64,000 nucleotides of DNA from Agelaius tricolor (lineage: Eukaryota; Chordata; Aves; Passeriformes; Icteridae), in contig JALJCS010000001.1 in assembly GCA_023055355.1 (NCBI GenBank), forward strand, positions 107,152,881 through 107,216,880, written 5' to 3'. A program made the translations under genes and the position numbers. Of the stretch, positions 34,301 to 48,362 are shown piece by piece (position 1 is the stretch's first letter; every line of letters starts with the position of its first letter). Below the pieces are notes generated by a model that saw only the letters and a list, made by a program, of their open reading frames with translations, made no database searches and was not told where the DNA came from.

Positions 34301-37300
34301 TTCCTCTGAGAAAAACAAACTAAACAAAAAATCCCAACTAAAACTCATACCAGAGCAATACAAAAACTGTAAGAAAATACAGAACACAAGAAAGATCCTG
34401 AAAAGATTTTGCATTACTTCACAAAAATTGAGTCCAATGTAACAGGAAAAATGAGGAAGAAAATTATCTCAAAGTGTTATTTATGTTGCTGAGTTTTGGA
34501 GAAATAATTTAATTGCTAGAAATTCATCCAAGGTGAAGCTTAGCTTTGCTTTTGCAACACAACTTTTCTAGCCTTATGCATTCTAACTTTGAACAGAAGG
34601 TCTGAAAGAAGTGACCCTGATGCAACTGGGGAGTTCAGCAAGGACTCCCTGGTCACAGAGATAATTATCAGGGAATGTTCCTGGCGAGAGGCAGTGCCAA
34701 TGGAGATAGAGATGGCTGTTGGACACAAATCTGTCACCACAATATCTTAGTAAGTAAGTGTGAAAATTCAATCTTAACACCTTGTGTTTGAAAACTAATT
34801 CTCAAGCAGGCAGGTAGTACAAAGATTAGGGAATGATTTTGTTCCTGCCTATGAAGAAGAAGTCTTCCTTGTGCATAAAATAAAGAAATATAACCGTTTC
34901 AAAGGCTGGAAATTAAACATAACCATATAGGGCTACTGATAATATGTGTTAGCAGGGGTGATAAATAATCTTTGAAACAATTCCCAGTTGCTACAGGATA
35001 TTCTTGATGACTAAATTTTAATCAGGGAGTTGTGTATATCTAGAAGTTAAGCTTTTTAACACTCTGGCTAGTGGAGTAAAGCAAATTGCAAGAATAATTA
35101 TGGCCATGAATCCTATGCTACTCTTCTGCTTCGTCTGTGCTGATACTGCAGTCCATTAGGAGCCAAATCACTCAAGATGCCGAGTCCAATTTGTGCAAAT
35201 TCTGATTGAAAGACTAGATAATTGACATTTGAACTTTTAAGTGAAAATGTGGCTCACCTATTTTCTCAAGTAAGAGTATTCTCAAAAAAGTATTGAGACA
35301 ACAATTTTGAACATTTGAGCTACTATGAACTGATAAGTAATGGTCTGCTTTCCTCATTCTTATTTCCTGTAACAAACAATCAAATGACCCGTGTATTATC
35401 CTCCTGTACAAAATTTCAGTAGGGAAAATAATCATTAGATATACTGCTTGCATAAAGAACAAAGTTATTTTTGCATTTGAAGTCTATTATAATATGATTT
35501 GACAGTGACTTCTGGCACTGGTGAAATAATCTCTGGGTATTGCTTGCCTCTCTTTTTTTTTTTTTTTTTAATATTACTTGCGATGTTTTAAAAACTGAAA
35601 TTGTTGCCATTCCAGTAACTTTAGTAATAGAGTTTGGTGCATATTTTAATGCTCATGCTTACCAAATACAAGGAATTTTTGTAGTACGTAACTGATTTTA
35701 AGAGTGCAACAGTGTAAACACAAACTTGTCATGAGCTTTTGACACCAAAAAGTTAAATAGATTTCTCAGCATGATTCCACAGTAATTCTGAACACCCCTG
35801 TTCCTCCATCTTCCCTGCAGTTTTATTGATGAGCATGATATATGTTGTGGAGTATCCTTTTGGTCAGTTTAGGTCAGCTGTCCCAGTTGTGTACTCTGCA
35901 AATTCTTGTGTGTCTTCAGCCAACTCACTCTCAGGGCAGTGTGAGAAGCAGAAAAGACTTTTGGGCTGTGCTAGCACTGTTCAGCAGCAGCAGCTAAAAA
36001 ATTAATGTGTTATCAACACTGTTTTGGTCACAAAAGCACAACATAACACCATACAAGCTGCTAAAAAAACCAAAAAAAACCCTCTATCCCCATCAAAATT
36101 TTTAGTGAGTCAGAATCATCAGAACAAAATTTCCTTCAGCTCTGTCAATATAATGCAAAGTTTTTATATCTTTATGCTGATGTATGTAGACTTATATCTC
36201 TGGTAGAAATTAAATGAATGATGGAAGAGGTGTTGCAGGAACTCTTGGTTTTGCAACACGGATGTGTAAGATCCTCTGATGAACTGGCTTGGGTACCAGA
36301 GGGTTTACTCCTGCTCTGCAGTGGAATTATACTTTGTTGCTAGTACAGTTTGGGGTAGAGGACTAGTTCTTCAATTGAATTTGCAGTTGACAACATCTGA
36401 TGAAGGCAAAGGCCCTGAGACTGTAATAGACCATTGCTATCAGCTCTCTCCTTTCTCTTTCCTTATGCTTACACATTTTGGTCTTAATAACATCTATTTT
36501 TGCAAGTGTTGTCATAAAAGGTTTAATTAATTTAAACTATCAACTAAAGATTCCCCTTTAAGAATCCTCTTTGAAATTAATAGGATTTGATTGCTCACAC
36601 TTCTACATGCAAGTTAATATCATCCAACAGGCATTGCTTCTGCACAAAAACAAACAGCGTGAAATTACAATTACAAGTAGAGCAAGAGAAGCAAATTCAT
36701 CTAATTTTATGCAAGCTTTATGTCTAATTTTTTTTTTTAATTCTTATTTTAATTTCATTTTTAACACATATTTCTTTCTACTCTTTCTATACTAACAAGC
36801 ATCAGGGAGCAGTCAATAATATTGAATATGATTTGGAATACATCAATGTTCCATACATTCATGTGCTGTAAAGACAAATCTAAGCAGGTCTTAATAAAAC
36901 CAGATGTTAATTAACCTGGCCTAGTCCTTGCACCTAAGCTGATTTATTGATAGTCAGCAGCAAAGTGTAGTAGTAGGGAAAGGTTTTGCAGTTTTAAGCC
37001 ATTAATTCTAAACTTTTTTCAGCTAATTATGTACAGATAACAAAATTTATATAGAAAGAAACAAGGCTCAAAAGGAGTTTATAGAATTTGTTGCAAACCA
37101 GAAAAACTCATAAGTGGTAGATGGGAGGAAACTTGGAAAAGAGAATATTGCACAGCAAAAACACAAGAAAGGAGATGATATTCTTGTACTCTAATGTGAG
37201 GTATTGGTTTTGTTTCCTAAGCCTACTCTATCTCTTTTAGAGCCTGGTAGTTTTGGTTGATTTGCCTGTTTATTTGATTGATTGTGGTTTTTGGTTTTTG

Positions 37301-39213
37301 TTTAGTTGGTTTTTTGGGTTTTTTTGTCTTTTTTTAATATTTGGGATTTTTTGTGGGTTTTTTTGGTTTTTTTTGTTTTGTTTTGTTTTTTCCCCATCTA
37401 AAAGGCTCATTCTGGATTGTGTTCTAATAATATCTGATTTTTGAGATTTAAAAACATTTGACATTTCAGAGACCAAAATTAATAAAAGGTGCTGGAAGAT
37501 CCCCTTCAAATATTTGTTTCTCGGTGTCTCAGTAAAAAATCTGGTGTCAATACTCAACACTTAGTTTATTGATGCACATCTGCTCCACAAATTGAATAAA
37601 GTTTTGTGATTTCCTGAGTTTGGCCCTAACAATCCATGAAATACGTGTGAAAACATTATTCACTGCACTGTTCCTTGCAGTGAGAAAAGCTGTGATAGAT
37701 TGATTTTACACTGACTGATTCAGTTTTTGAAAGTGAAGCATTGTATTAGTCCATAGGCTATTTAAATCGCAGGAAGAAAACAGATGTATGAGAATAAATT
37801 AATCTTTTATTTCAGACTGTAACTAAGTATTTTCCAAAGAAGCATTCTGAAACAATTTCTGCAATGTTTTTACAGACAATTTTTCTCAATGGTGACAATA
37901 TAATAAAGTGATTTTTTCAGTGATGATGCTTCATTCATTTGTAGAAGAAACAATTTGCAGATAATCTGTGGTGAACGAAACACTTTGATATACTGTGTGA
38001 TACACAAACTTTGATATCCTCCTTGTGCTCATTTCCTGGGGAAAAAAGCTAACTTTAAAAAATGGCCTCTTTATACAACACAAACACACTCACTGAGTCC
38101 CAGTTCCTCAAGCTTTTCCTTACCTCTTAAAGGGACTATTGAAAGCAACTGTTGAGATGGTTGTCATTCTCTATGTGCTTAAACTTTGAAAGAACTTGCT
38201 GATTATGTGGATTTACATTGTGTCTCCTGATTTGAGTCAATAAAAATAGATATGCACAGGATGTTACAAGTTCAGAGCAAAGAACAGTGTCAGTTGCGGA
38301 AAAAACAAATTATAAGGGAAAAAAAGAAAAAGAGGTTGCTCAGAACTAGAATTCAGGGGGGACTGTCAAAGTCTCTGCTCCTGAAGGGAGATTTTCCTCC
38401 CTTCCCTCTCAAGAGTTTGGAGAGAGAAAGGGAGCTCTGCTTCAGAAGGAGCAGACTGGCTGTGATTCCAGGTGGAGTAGAGTGGTGGCAAAAGACTGGA
38501 GTAAAACCCTGCAAAGTAAAAAGAAAGAAAAGCAAACAAAGAAACAAACAAAGAAAACCCTGCAGCATTTTGTAATTTCATCTTTAATCCTTGATCTTGT
38601 TTATCATTCTTTTCAAAAGAAGAAAAGTGGAAGAAAGTGGAATTTGGAGGAGATGGTAAAAGTTAAATGGTTATGGGAGTTTAATTAATTGCCCTAATTT
38701 TGAAATGGCAATCTGTACCCTCCAAGTATATTGAGCACTATGAGTCAATGGAAAAGACTGACACAAACACTCACCCAGGATCCCAATTAGACAAGGAAAA
38801 TGGAAAAAAAATGTTACGTAAATATTTTATTCTTCCACAATACTGGAAAATATATTAGTAGCTTCCAGTCATATCTCAAAAGAAGGCCAGCAGAAGTAAA
38901 CTAATTAAAAATATCACAATTTCAATGAACTTCCAGAATGAATATATTTTTGAAGCCTTTTTATTTAATATATATTTGTTGTGAGAAAATCAGTTGCATG
39001 GTATGAAGATTATTACTGCCCAAATACTATGATTTGATTATTTCAAAGGTTTGTACAAGATTTTTTCAGCTGAAACATCTCCAAATTTTCATTAAAACTT
39101 TGGATACAGTTTTTAAAAGACATTTTTATAGTCACAGGATGGGGGGGGTAAAGGTTTTAAGCAAAAAAAAATTACAATCAAGCTTGAAACAAAGAAGAAA
39201 TTTTTTATGAGGG
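31321..39213. other. AT-rich host non-coding DNA
   Basis: No gene or RNA is supported. It includes poly-T runs (35551-35569), a G/T-rich low-complexity tract at about 37251-37392 and a slightly more GC-rich patch at 34550-34745 of unknown origin. Open frames here are short and unrecognised. Confidence 0.5.
37251..37392. repeat. T/G-rich low-complexity tract
   Basis: Repeated ttttggtttttt-like units on the plus strand. The long open frame through it (Phe/Trp/Gly-rich) is compositional. Confidence 0.8.
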
Positions 39214-39660
39214 TGTTATGATCAGGTTCTTAAAAATATTAAAAATGTCTCTGCCTAAATTAAGGTGCAAAGAGGATCACATGCCAAAGTCAATGGTATG
39301 GATTTTATTTAATAATAAATATGTCAGAGAGAGAAAAATATGAAGAAAAAGAAATAAAAAACAAGTGGGGGGACAGAAAGATAGTGACAGAGACAGATTA
39401 AAGAAAATATCACCACTCTGTGGACCCCGCTGTCATCCTGATGATCCCCTCCAGCCGGTTTCCTTGTGCTGGGGGTCCCTCCAAAAGCACAGGACCTGGT
39501 GGCTTAGGGATGTTTAGGCCAGGAGGGGATGTGCAGGTACCTCCTCCAGGGGGGATGGGGGTCAGTTTGACACCGCCTCTTGCAGTGAACTCTGCATCTG
39601 TTGCATCACTTTGTGTCACATGCAGTCCTGTGCTGCAAGGCCTCAGGAATGAGTCAGGGG
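39214..39660 (-). mobile_element. Possible LTR retroelement fragment
   Basis: A GC-richer block within AT-rich DNA. On the minus strand its 3' side contains AATAAAATCC then ends TGATCATAACA, compatible with an LTR end. An open 69-codon Pro/Gly-rich frame (39619-39410) lies on the upstream side and could be a remnant of internal coding sequence. No second LTR or target duplication was identified. Confidence 0.4.
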
Positions 39661-39666
39661 AGCATT

Positions 39667-39668
<2 letters not shown>

Positions 39669-39732
<64 letters not shown>

Positions 39733-40035
39733 ATTTATATATATAATTATATAATTTATATATAATTTATAATTTATAAATTATATATATAATTATATAT
39801 AAATATATATATTTATATATATAATATATATAATTATATATATAAAATATATATAAAATATAATATTTATAATTAAATATAATTATATATAAATTTATAT
39901 ATTTATAATTTATAAATTATATATAATTTATAAATTATATATATAAATTATATAATATATAATTTATAATTTATATATATAATTATATAATTATATAATT
40001 TATATATAATTATATATATATATATAAAATTTATT
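39669..40035. repeat. (TA)n microsatellite grading into a G/C-free AT block
   Basis: Begins with alternating TA, interrupted by G at 39700 and 39724. From 39725 to 40035 there is not a single G or C in 311 bases. Mixed units such as aatttata and taaattatat make it highly self-complementary, so it should form cruciforms and be hard to assemble. Confidence 0.95.
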
Positions 40036-42277
40036 CTAAGTGTGTTTGAAATTTAAAAGCATCAAATAATAATTTAGTACTTTTTTAATATTATCTATTT
40101 TATAAGTAATTTCCAAAATAGTAATTTATGATCCAACTATGCATATTGATCAATACGTCTGTTGTTGTACTGAAACAAAGGCCTTATATGCACTACACTG
40201 AGATTTTTTTAAAGAGGGGCTGGAGAGAGTAAAAGGAGGGAAAACAGATTTCTTGTTCACAAAAATTGCTGAGGTTTAAATTGTTAACAGTATTTTTAGA
40301 GAGAAAAAAAATTTTATCAGACTATGTCTGATAAAGTGTGCATCTTAGGAATCAGAACTACATTAGATGGAAGAATACACTTAATATATTTTGAATGATG
40401 TTATTTCAATTTTGACCCCAGTAAAAGTGTGTAAATGAATTAATTTCAAAGTTAATTGCATCTAATGTCAGTCACATGATTTGTGGTAGGTGTTTTCATT
40501 GATTGTGTAAAAAGAAACTGAATTAATGTGTAATTCAGTGTCTTTGCTCCCTGGGAAATATAAAAGAACATTTTGTTCTCAAGAGTCTTTTTCTGTCCAC
40601 AGCAAAGGCCAGTGTGACTGTACTAAACATCCACTGACAGAGTGGAGGGGAAACAAAGGACACAGAATCAGCTTAAGAGAATGCCCATGGTTGCAGATGT
40701 TTATCTCGATACTGTGAAGATTTGTACCAGACCTTAACTTTATGCTCTGTGAGCAGTCCTGGTAAATTTAGATGAACTATCAGAAAGCATGAAGTTAAGT
40801 GAATACACAGGGTTTTTTTGCAGAATAATGAATTTGGTTGCTTTTTTTTTTTTTTCCCTCCCTGGGATGCAGTACAGCACACTAGAGTGTATCTCTGATT
40901 GAAAAGAAAATGGACCTGATCAAAAACATATCTCTGTGGGTTTTTAGTATTTGCACTTTTCCTCATATATGTTACAGAGTGTATTTTTGTGAGTTTCAAA
41001 CTAGGTATTTCTTCTTGGTTAAACTCTGAAAGAATTTGTTGGTTTAGGGTATTTCAAATGGGATTATACTCTTATAATGTTAGACTATTTCAAACTATTT
41101 CAATATTAAACAGAAATAGTATCATTATTTTTATAAAAAAATATTTCTTTCAATCTTGATGCTAGTGATAAAAAGAATGAAGATGTACATATCTCTTCCT
41201 AAACTAGAAATCTAAAACTTGATCTAGGGTTGCTTAATTCCTTCTTACATCTATAGAAATGATAAATAGCTGAGGTACAAATGCCTACAAGATACTAATT
41301 GTGAGTCCTAATCAGTCAGGCTGAGGCACATAAATTGATAGAAGTTCCTGCACTCTCAGGCTTATGGAAAATGTCATCTTTATACTCTGTCTTGAATCAG
41401 GTTACTGAGATGCTTATATTCAATGCTTTTTAAAAAGGGATTCAGTTGCATTTTTCAGTGGGCAACTCTCATAACTCGAGGTGTTGGTTTTACTTTATCC
41501 ATTGTTTCTGCTTTCATTTCCTTTGGGAATCTTATCAGAAATGAATGGAGTGTAACAAGCAAAGAAAATGTCCTGATCAGACTGAATAAGGGAAAAAAAT
41601 TTGCAATATGGCAGATTCTGATGTGAGAATTTCTTGATAAAAATCTTTACTTTGAAGCCTTGCTGGGATCAGTCTGCCTGGAAAGACGCTTGCAAGGACA
41701 GCAAATTTGTCATCTTCTAAGCAGTCAGAAACATTTAAAAGTTAAAAAAAGAATATTCAAGTAAAAAAGTAATGTACTTGAATTAAAAAAAAATCAGTAC
41801 AGCTGTTTGTCATATATATTGCAAAAGGAAACAATGTCTTTTATTTCATTTGATAGAATGGGAACCAAGAAATTATGATAAAAACAACAGAGAGAGATCA
41901 GTACCTGCATAGGTAAAGAATGAGAATAATTCTTTTTATTTAGGTAGGGAGATTTAAGATAAAAAAATGCTTTTTGATAAAGAAAATGCAAAAAAAAAAT
42001 TGGAAAGAGAACTAAAACCTGAACAGAAGACAGGGAAGACTTACTGTATAAATGGACTGAGAAGCACTTTGGGGTAATGAATATTTTTAGGGTGAGAAAG
42101 TTGATTTCATAAATAAAACAAGATAAAGAAATTCCCTGGTGTATTGAATGCGATCAAAGAGAATGAATCTGGTTAACCAATGGCAAACACGGGGGCCAAG
42201 ATGAACTAGGTGAGGAAAAATGTTCAGGACACTAAACTTTCCTTCTAAAGAGGTAAACTGTGAAATAATTTGAGCAT

Positions 42278-42410
42278 AAATCATAGAGTTAAATGATTCT
42301 GGTTGGAGAAAATGTTTAAAATCATTGAGTCTAACTGTTAACCCAACACTTCCATGTGCACCAGTAAACAGTGTTCCATCCTGTCCCATCCCTCTAACTC
42401 AATTCCTGGG
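42278..42410 (-). mobile_element. CR1 LINE 3'-end fragment
   Basis: The plus strand begins aaatcatagagtt and continues with tctggttggagaaaatg, cattgagtctaactgttaac and ccaacacttccatg. This is a diverged complement of the CR1 3' terminus. Confidence 0.7.
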
Positions 42411-42534
42411 GTAGGGAGGGCTCATTCAGAAAGCTTCTCTGTGCATGTGTGAATGAAATGATACAAAAAATCTAGTTTGCATAAGAGTCATTCACCAGGT
42501 TAACTATAAAATGAAATTGTTTACCCCCATATCT

Positions 42535-42690
42535 TTCTTCTTTCTTCTCTTTCTCTTTTTTCTCTTTCTCTTTCACTCTCACTGTTTATCCCAGGTTCTG
42601 ACCATATCCACATGGCAGGATCAACATAGGATCTAAGGACAGGGGATTTTTTTTCTCTTTCTCTCTATTCTCTCTTCATTTGTCTCTTCC
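42535..42690. repeat. Polypyrimidine (TTTCTC)-like tract
   Basis: Two dense TTTCTC-type runs (about 42535-42580 and 42648-42690) separated by ordinary sequence. Simple repeat only. Confidence 0.75.
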
Positions 42691-45600
42691 CTTGCTTTGC
42701 CTGGGAAAAGCACTGCTATCATATTCAACCCAGTAAAATTTAAGGCTTGCTAGGCACCACTGGTGGAAATGTATTGTAAAATTTCAGGGCTTGTTAGCCA
42801 ACCCCTTTTGAGTCTAAATATTGGGCTGGTTGCTCAAGTTTAGGTGCCTGCATAAAAAAAGCAGAGGAGCTCCCTGACATGGAATCTGGTTTCTTTGTTC
42901 AGACTGATAAGAACTTACCATCAACATCTCCCCCACCTCAGTGGGTCATGACATGAGTCCTTTCCACTTCTGTCCATTTTGCTACCTCTCTGTGAGTGGA
43001 AAAGGCTTCTTGGCTGAACTGTGGATTAGGGTTTTTTCCCAGAGAAGAATGTAGTGATATTGCTGAAGGCAAACACTTCCTCCTGTTGTCAAGCCCTTTG
43101 GCACAATGTGTTCACCATGTCATTTTCTAAATTGCTCTATGATCCTTTTTCCGCTCTAAAGCATTTTAGAGCATTTATGTTAAACCAGGAGGCCAAGATA
43201 GATGGCCCTAGAATTCTTTTTTGGAACAAGTTAGTTTTTTTCTGTCAGCCTCAATTTTGATAAAATGATTGATGAATTGTACTGAGAAGAATGCAAGTCA
43301 CAGCCTTGTTTCACTATGACAATAGAGTTTATTGCATTTGAGTAAATCTAAATAAAACAATCAGTGAGCGAATAATACCTGAAAAGCTCTAGGTTAATAA
43401 TATTTCATGTTCTTTTTCCTGTTTTTGTCAAGCAAATAATATCTCTGTTCTTTACTTTTTTAATTTTTTTTTTTTTTTGGCACATAGTCACAAAACACTT
43501 CATATGGTACAGAATTCAGGGAGAACAGGTTTGCAATAGTATGGCAAGCCTAATGGTGCCAGTTTGCATTTCAGAACGTAGAGATGACTGGCCATCTGGG
43601 AAAGGGGGTAATTTAAGGTCAACACATGAATAAGAATAAAAGCTGATATGCACTTTTTTTCATCTGCAGCAGCTATGCTGCCAAAAGATTGATATTAAAG
43701 TACAAAAGTCAAGTATTGTATGTTCCAGCAATAATGCATTCATAAATTTCAGGAGATCTGTCACATTACTTTTGTTCCAAGCACATGGCTCTAGTGGATA
43801 TAAAAGCTCCTCGCAAGCCAATGCTACCTAGTTCACAAGTAAAACTGGCATGAAATTATTTAAAACATAATTTAGTGTAAATTGCAGATGCCTGTGAACA
43901 ACAGAAAACGAAGCCAATAACGTGATAGAAAACTAATCCCATTGGTTACAGCTTAAAATTGTGTAAATTGTTGGCTGTCCAGAGGAAAGAAAAAATCTTC
44001 TCCATACAAATTTAGTGAAACCTGACTAACTTCACCAGTTCAGTGTGGATTTCACTCTGGGGATTGTTATAGACATATTTACTTGTTTGTGGCAGCCAAA
44101 TACTAGAAATTAAGCTACCCTCCTTATGAAGTTACTGTATTTACCAGAACTTCACATCAGTGAATAAGTTCAAAGGCACACGCACGTGCAAAAATAAAGC
44201 ATTTGTAAGACAGGACTTCACTATCATTGATAAGCATATATCATAAACATTATCTTGGTTTGGCTCTTCTATGCCCATGAAAGTGATAGTTTTTAACTGC
44301 ATTTGTTTTCATGAAATCTTATCAAATAATGTATTTGAAAATATGTTTGTGCTTCATATATAATTGAAAATGAAGAGCTTTTCTCATTAAAATCAGTATA
44401 TCAGCCTGGAGAAACAATGACTGAATTTTTTAATCTTAAAATTACTTGATCAGTTCAAATTAAGAGAGAAGGTCATTCCAGTTTTTTTCTCTAGTCTTAT
44501 ATCCATGATTCTTAAAGAGATAAAACCTTGTCTAATAGGTCTTTTCCTGACTTTTGGAAATATTTTCCCAGCTTTATAGACACATACACATGTACACAGT
44601 CATCTTTGTATAAGGAGGTTATACTTCTTATATTATGAAATGCCAAGTTAATGCTTAAAAGAGATCCCAAGGGATGAGCAAAGCTGAAGTTTTTTCATAG
44701 ATCTTTTCAGCCTAGTGCAAACAACTTAGTCTATTCAGGAGAGAGACAAGACACCACTTTCACATATTCCGCACAGATTCCTCTCCTCTGACATCTAAAG
44801 AGAAAAATCAGTGTAAATATAGATTTCATTTTTAGCAACAGAGCAAATGAGGCAACTGTCATCTCAGTGCAGCTACTGCTAGGCTGCTAACTGCACCTGA
44901 AGTAACTATTGCAAAGCTAACTTCAAATTCTTATACTGTAGAAAAGCTTATGCAGTATAACTAGGAACAATAAAAACCAAAAGAGAATAAAAGTGTTTCT
45001 TTAAAAAAATTAATCTAGTATTAAACACATGGGGGAAAAAAAGGCGCATTAAATTTTTAAAGCAAAGTTGATATAGGAAACATATTTTTCAACTTGTCAA
45101 GAATTTAGTCTGGAAATTAGAAAAATCTATTTCCAGAGTATGAAGAATTTAGAAGATTGTTTTTCAATACTAGCAGCAGAGGTATGAAAGTTGCATATAA
45201 AATTGTCAATGAACAGATTACAGGTCAGTCAGGGTGAGGAGATTCTTTTAATTTTCATATTTTTATGACTCAATAATAATAATTCTACCATAGGATTTTA
45301 CTACTTCAGTGCATATTGATTCTGTAGCATTCATTATGTCACTCTGAGATTTATTCTTCTGCTTCTATATTTTAAAGACAATAATTACACATTGTTCAAT
45401 GTATTAAATATACTGTATATAATTGTACATTGTAATTCTTATGAGAATGACAGGGACATATACCACATGAGACATTTCAGAATGTGTGTGTATTTTCTTT
45501 AAAATCTTTCTATAAAATTCCATCAAAATTTTAAAGATTTGCAGTTTTCATTATTCTGTCACAGAAGCAACATACATGTATGAAACAACACACAGAGTGC

Positions 45601-47802
45601 TATTTTTGTGAGATTTTTTGGAACCCATTGTTACCTGGCTGTTTAATTACTTCATGCACCTTTTTCATCTTTCCTTTTATACAGGAATGGCAACTATCTT
45701 TTCCCACACAAATAGAATTAAAACATATCTGTTCTTCTTCAAACTCGTGGATGACTGCCGCATATTCAAAAGTCACAGCACAATTCTGTACCCGCTAAAG
45801 AACTGGGTACAGCTGCTTCTAAATCCTTCTTCCCTGTGTAACAAAGTTCCTCTTTAAAAAAGATATGAGGAGAGAAAACTAAGTAAATTAGTCTCTCTCT
45901 CAAAAAAAAAAAACCCACAAAAAACTATTTTTTAGATTTACTATAAGATGTGCAAAGTTCAGATAGCCAAAAAATGTTGAAGAGACCTTTTACAACCTCA
46001 GAATAGTGATCTCTACAGAGGATGTGACAAAGGGTGCAGAAACAGTTTACCAGGACCCAAGTTCTGCAAGGACTTCTGGACTTGCATATAATGAGACTTT
46101 TCAATGCACAGCTAATTTAGCTCTTATTCATGTGCAATGAATCCTTTCTTAGTTGGGCACTTTGTGAGCTTAGCAAAAAGTCTACTGTGTATTTTCAGTC
46201 CACAGTTTTCAAAGGCTTATTATTCTGTCAAATCAAAACAGATTTCCTATAGGACAGTGAAAGACACAGCTCCTCAGTGAAGGGTATTTTGTAAAGCTTT
46301 ATCTTTCAAATGAACTTCAATTCTTTTGACTACAGAACCCATGGAAAATAAATGGCTATGAGAGTGATTTATTTTTAATGTAACAATGGTAGAAAAGTTT
46401 ATTTTCCTACTCATTTCATGTCTAAATGACTAACTAATTATGGCAGAAAAAATAAAAAAGTTAAAATACACAAAATCACCACTATACAGATGATTGTGGT
46501 TTTTATGGAGAATATTTCTGATAGTTGGGCATGAGCAAATACAAGATTAGTAAAGAAACCTATTTTTTATCATATTAATAGGTGCTATATCTAATAAATC
46601 ACAAAAATCTATTTATTGCCATATTAAAAAAAAACCCTGAAGTTTCCTAGAGTATAATCTTATTCTATATATTATATTTGTTGGTGCATATGTGAGGACA
46701 GTTAGTTTCCTTGCAGGATGTTTTCAGGCATCTATGACACTGACATTTGTCTTTTGAGTTTTGAAGTGGTTTTTTTTTCTTATTGTGCTGGAGAGTATTG
46801 CTTACCTCCAGCTTAGAAACCACTGTCTATACAGAAGGTAACTAGAATGGTGTGAAGTTATAATTCTAGAAAAAATGGTTATATGGTAGTGAGGAAGATT
46901 TGGCTTTAAAATGGTCTGCTCAAAAAGATGAAAAATAAACTCAAATCAACTAAACATTTGCAGGTACAATATTACGGAAAGTCAGAAATAAAATGCTTAA
47001 AAATCAGAAGCAAAATATAAGCAAATGCTTATCATTTAGGCAATATCAGTTTTCTGAACAAAATGAGACAGAAATCACTGGAAAAAATCTTATATTCATG
47101 CAGTTCATAAAATCATGTGATCACATATTTAATTATTCATATTCCATATATAACTATGCAGAAAATAAGGATTACATATGCAAGTCTAATCTTCCAATTT
47201 CTCCCCAGAACTTGACTTTTTTATCTTCAGTAACAATGATATGCTAAAAGTGTGATTTCCTAGGAGTTTGACAAAGTAAAAAGAAAATGTTAATGCCATA
47301 GAAGTCTGTGGAAAATGCAGACACATGATGCTGACATTTAGAGACAGTAGATACCTTTACCCCTTGAGCTTGAGTGAGCAAATGATGATATTAATAGATT
47401 ATTAAACTCTATGAAACAAGATTAAGTAGAAAATGGCACAGGAAGATGATTTTTGTAGAGGCTTGCAAAGAGCCACTTCATTGGTTTCATATTTTTTTCT
47501 AGGATGATATTGAGGACTCAAGCATTTACTTTTGTCCTATGAGCAGGATGTACTTAGACAGTCACATTGTCATGTGCTTTCTCTGTCCCTTGACACATTA
47601 GATGCACAGCAGAAATAGATATGGAGGTACACGTGGACCACATTTCTATCCTTGCTTATTGGTCTGTCACTTTTACCTTATGTCTCTCCTTATTGTCATT
47701 TGTTTATTCCCACACTTTTTCTTTACTATGTCCTAGTTCTTGTTTTGAGAGATTCTCAAAAAGATTTTCTGATTGTTGGAATATTATCCCAATGTTACCA
47801 GG

Positions 47803-48362
47803 TGGAACGTGCCTGGGCTCGTCTGACCCTTGCTGCTGGGCCAAAGGTGGCAGCTGTGGTATTTCCCCTCAGAAACACCCTTGGCTGGCTGGGAGTTGCA
47901 GTCAGGCACTTGGAACAAGTCCAGGCATGGTAGAAACTCAGTTTACCTCTGATGGAAAGGCTCCAGGCTAGGTGAAGAGGAAAAGGAGAGGGATTCTGCA
48001 GAGGGTTTAATTCAGAGTTTATTCCAGAGTCACATATGTCTGAATCTTGTAACAGCTCCACAGAATCCTGACCGCATGGTCTCCGTGTCTTTTAAGCTTG
48101 GGGGCAAGGGGAGGGAAGGGACAGGTGTGCCACCAACCAGGTGGGAGGGGGGGAAGGCTCAGAGGACAATGACACTTGGCTAACCCAATGACCCCAGGGC
48201 TGAGGGGCATCTTTTGAACTTTTGCCAATCACACGAGGCCCCTGCTGGAATGATAAGATTGACTGACAGCACTTAGCAAGGAGGCAAGGGGGAGGGGAAG
48301 GGAGAAGGTGTTGCCACACCTGGGAAGCTACTGGGACAGCTGAAACAGGAAATGGCATCACA
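47803..48362 (-). mobile_element. Probable solo LTR
   Basis: A GC-rich 560-bp block with LTR anatomy on the minus strand. It starts TGTGATGCC and has a TATA-like TTAAAAGA near 48095, a poly(A) signal GGAATAAAC near 48018 and an end ...CGTTCCA. No second LTR or viral coding region is nearby, so a solo LTR left by recombination is likely. The flanks do not show an obvious duplication, so the ends are provisional. Open frames crossing it are not genes. Confidence 0.65.

Larger units (their letters stand above)
40036..47802. other. AT-rich host non-coding DNA
   Basis: No gene supported. It holds a pyrimidine-rich tract at 42535-42690 and a CR1 3' fragment at about 42278-42410. Confidence 0.5.

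Noticed and set aside
37253..37444. Phe/Trp/Gly-rich open frame
   Set aside because: Produced by a T/G-rich low-complexity tract.
47621..47971. Open frames of 93-116 codons
   Set aside because: They cross the boundary of the probable solo LTR and show no domain.
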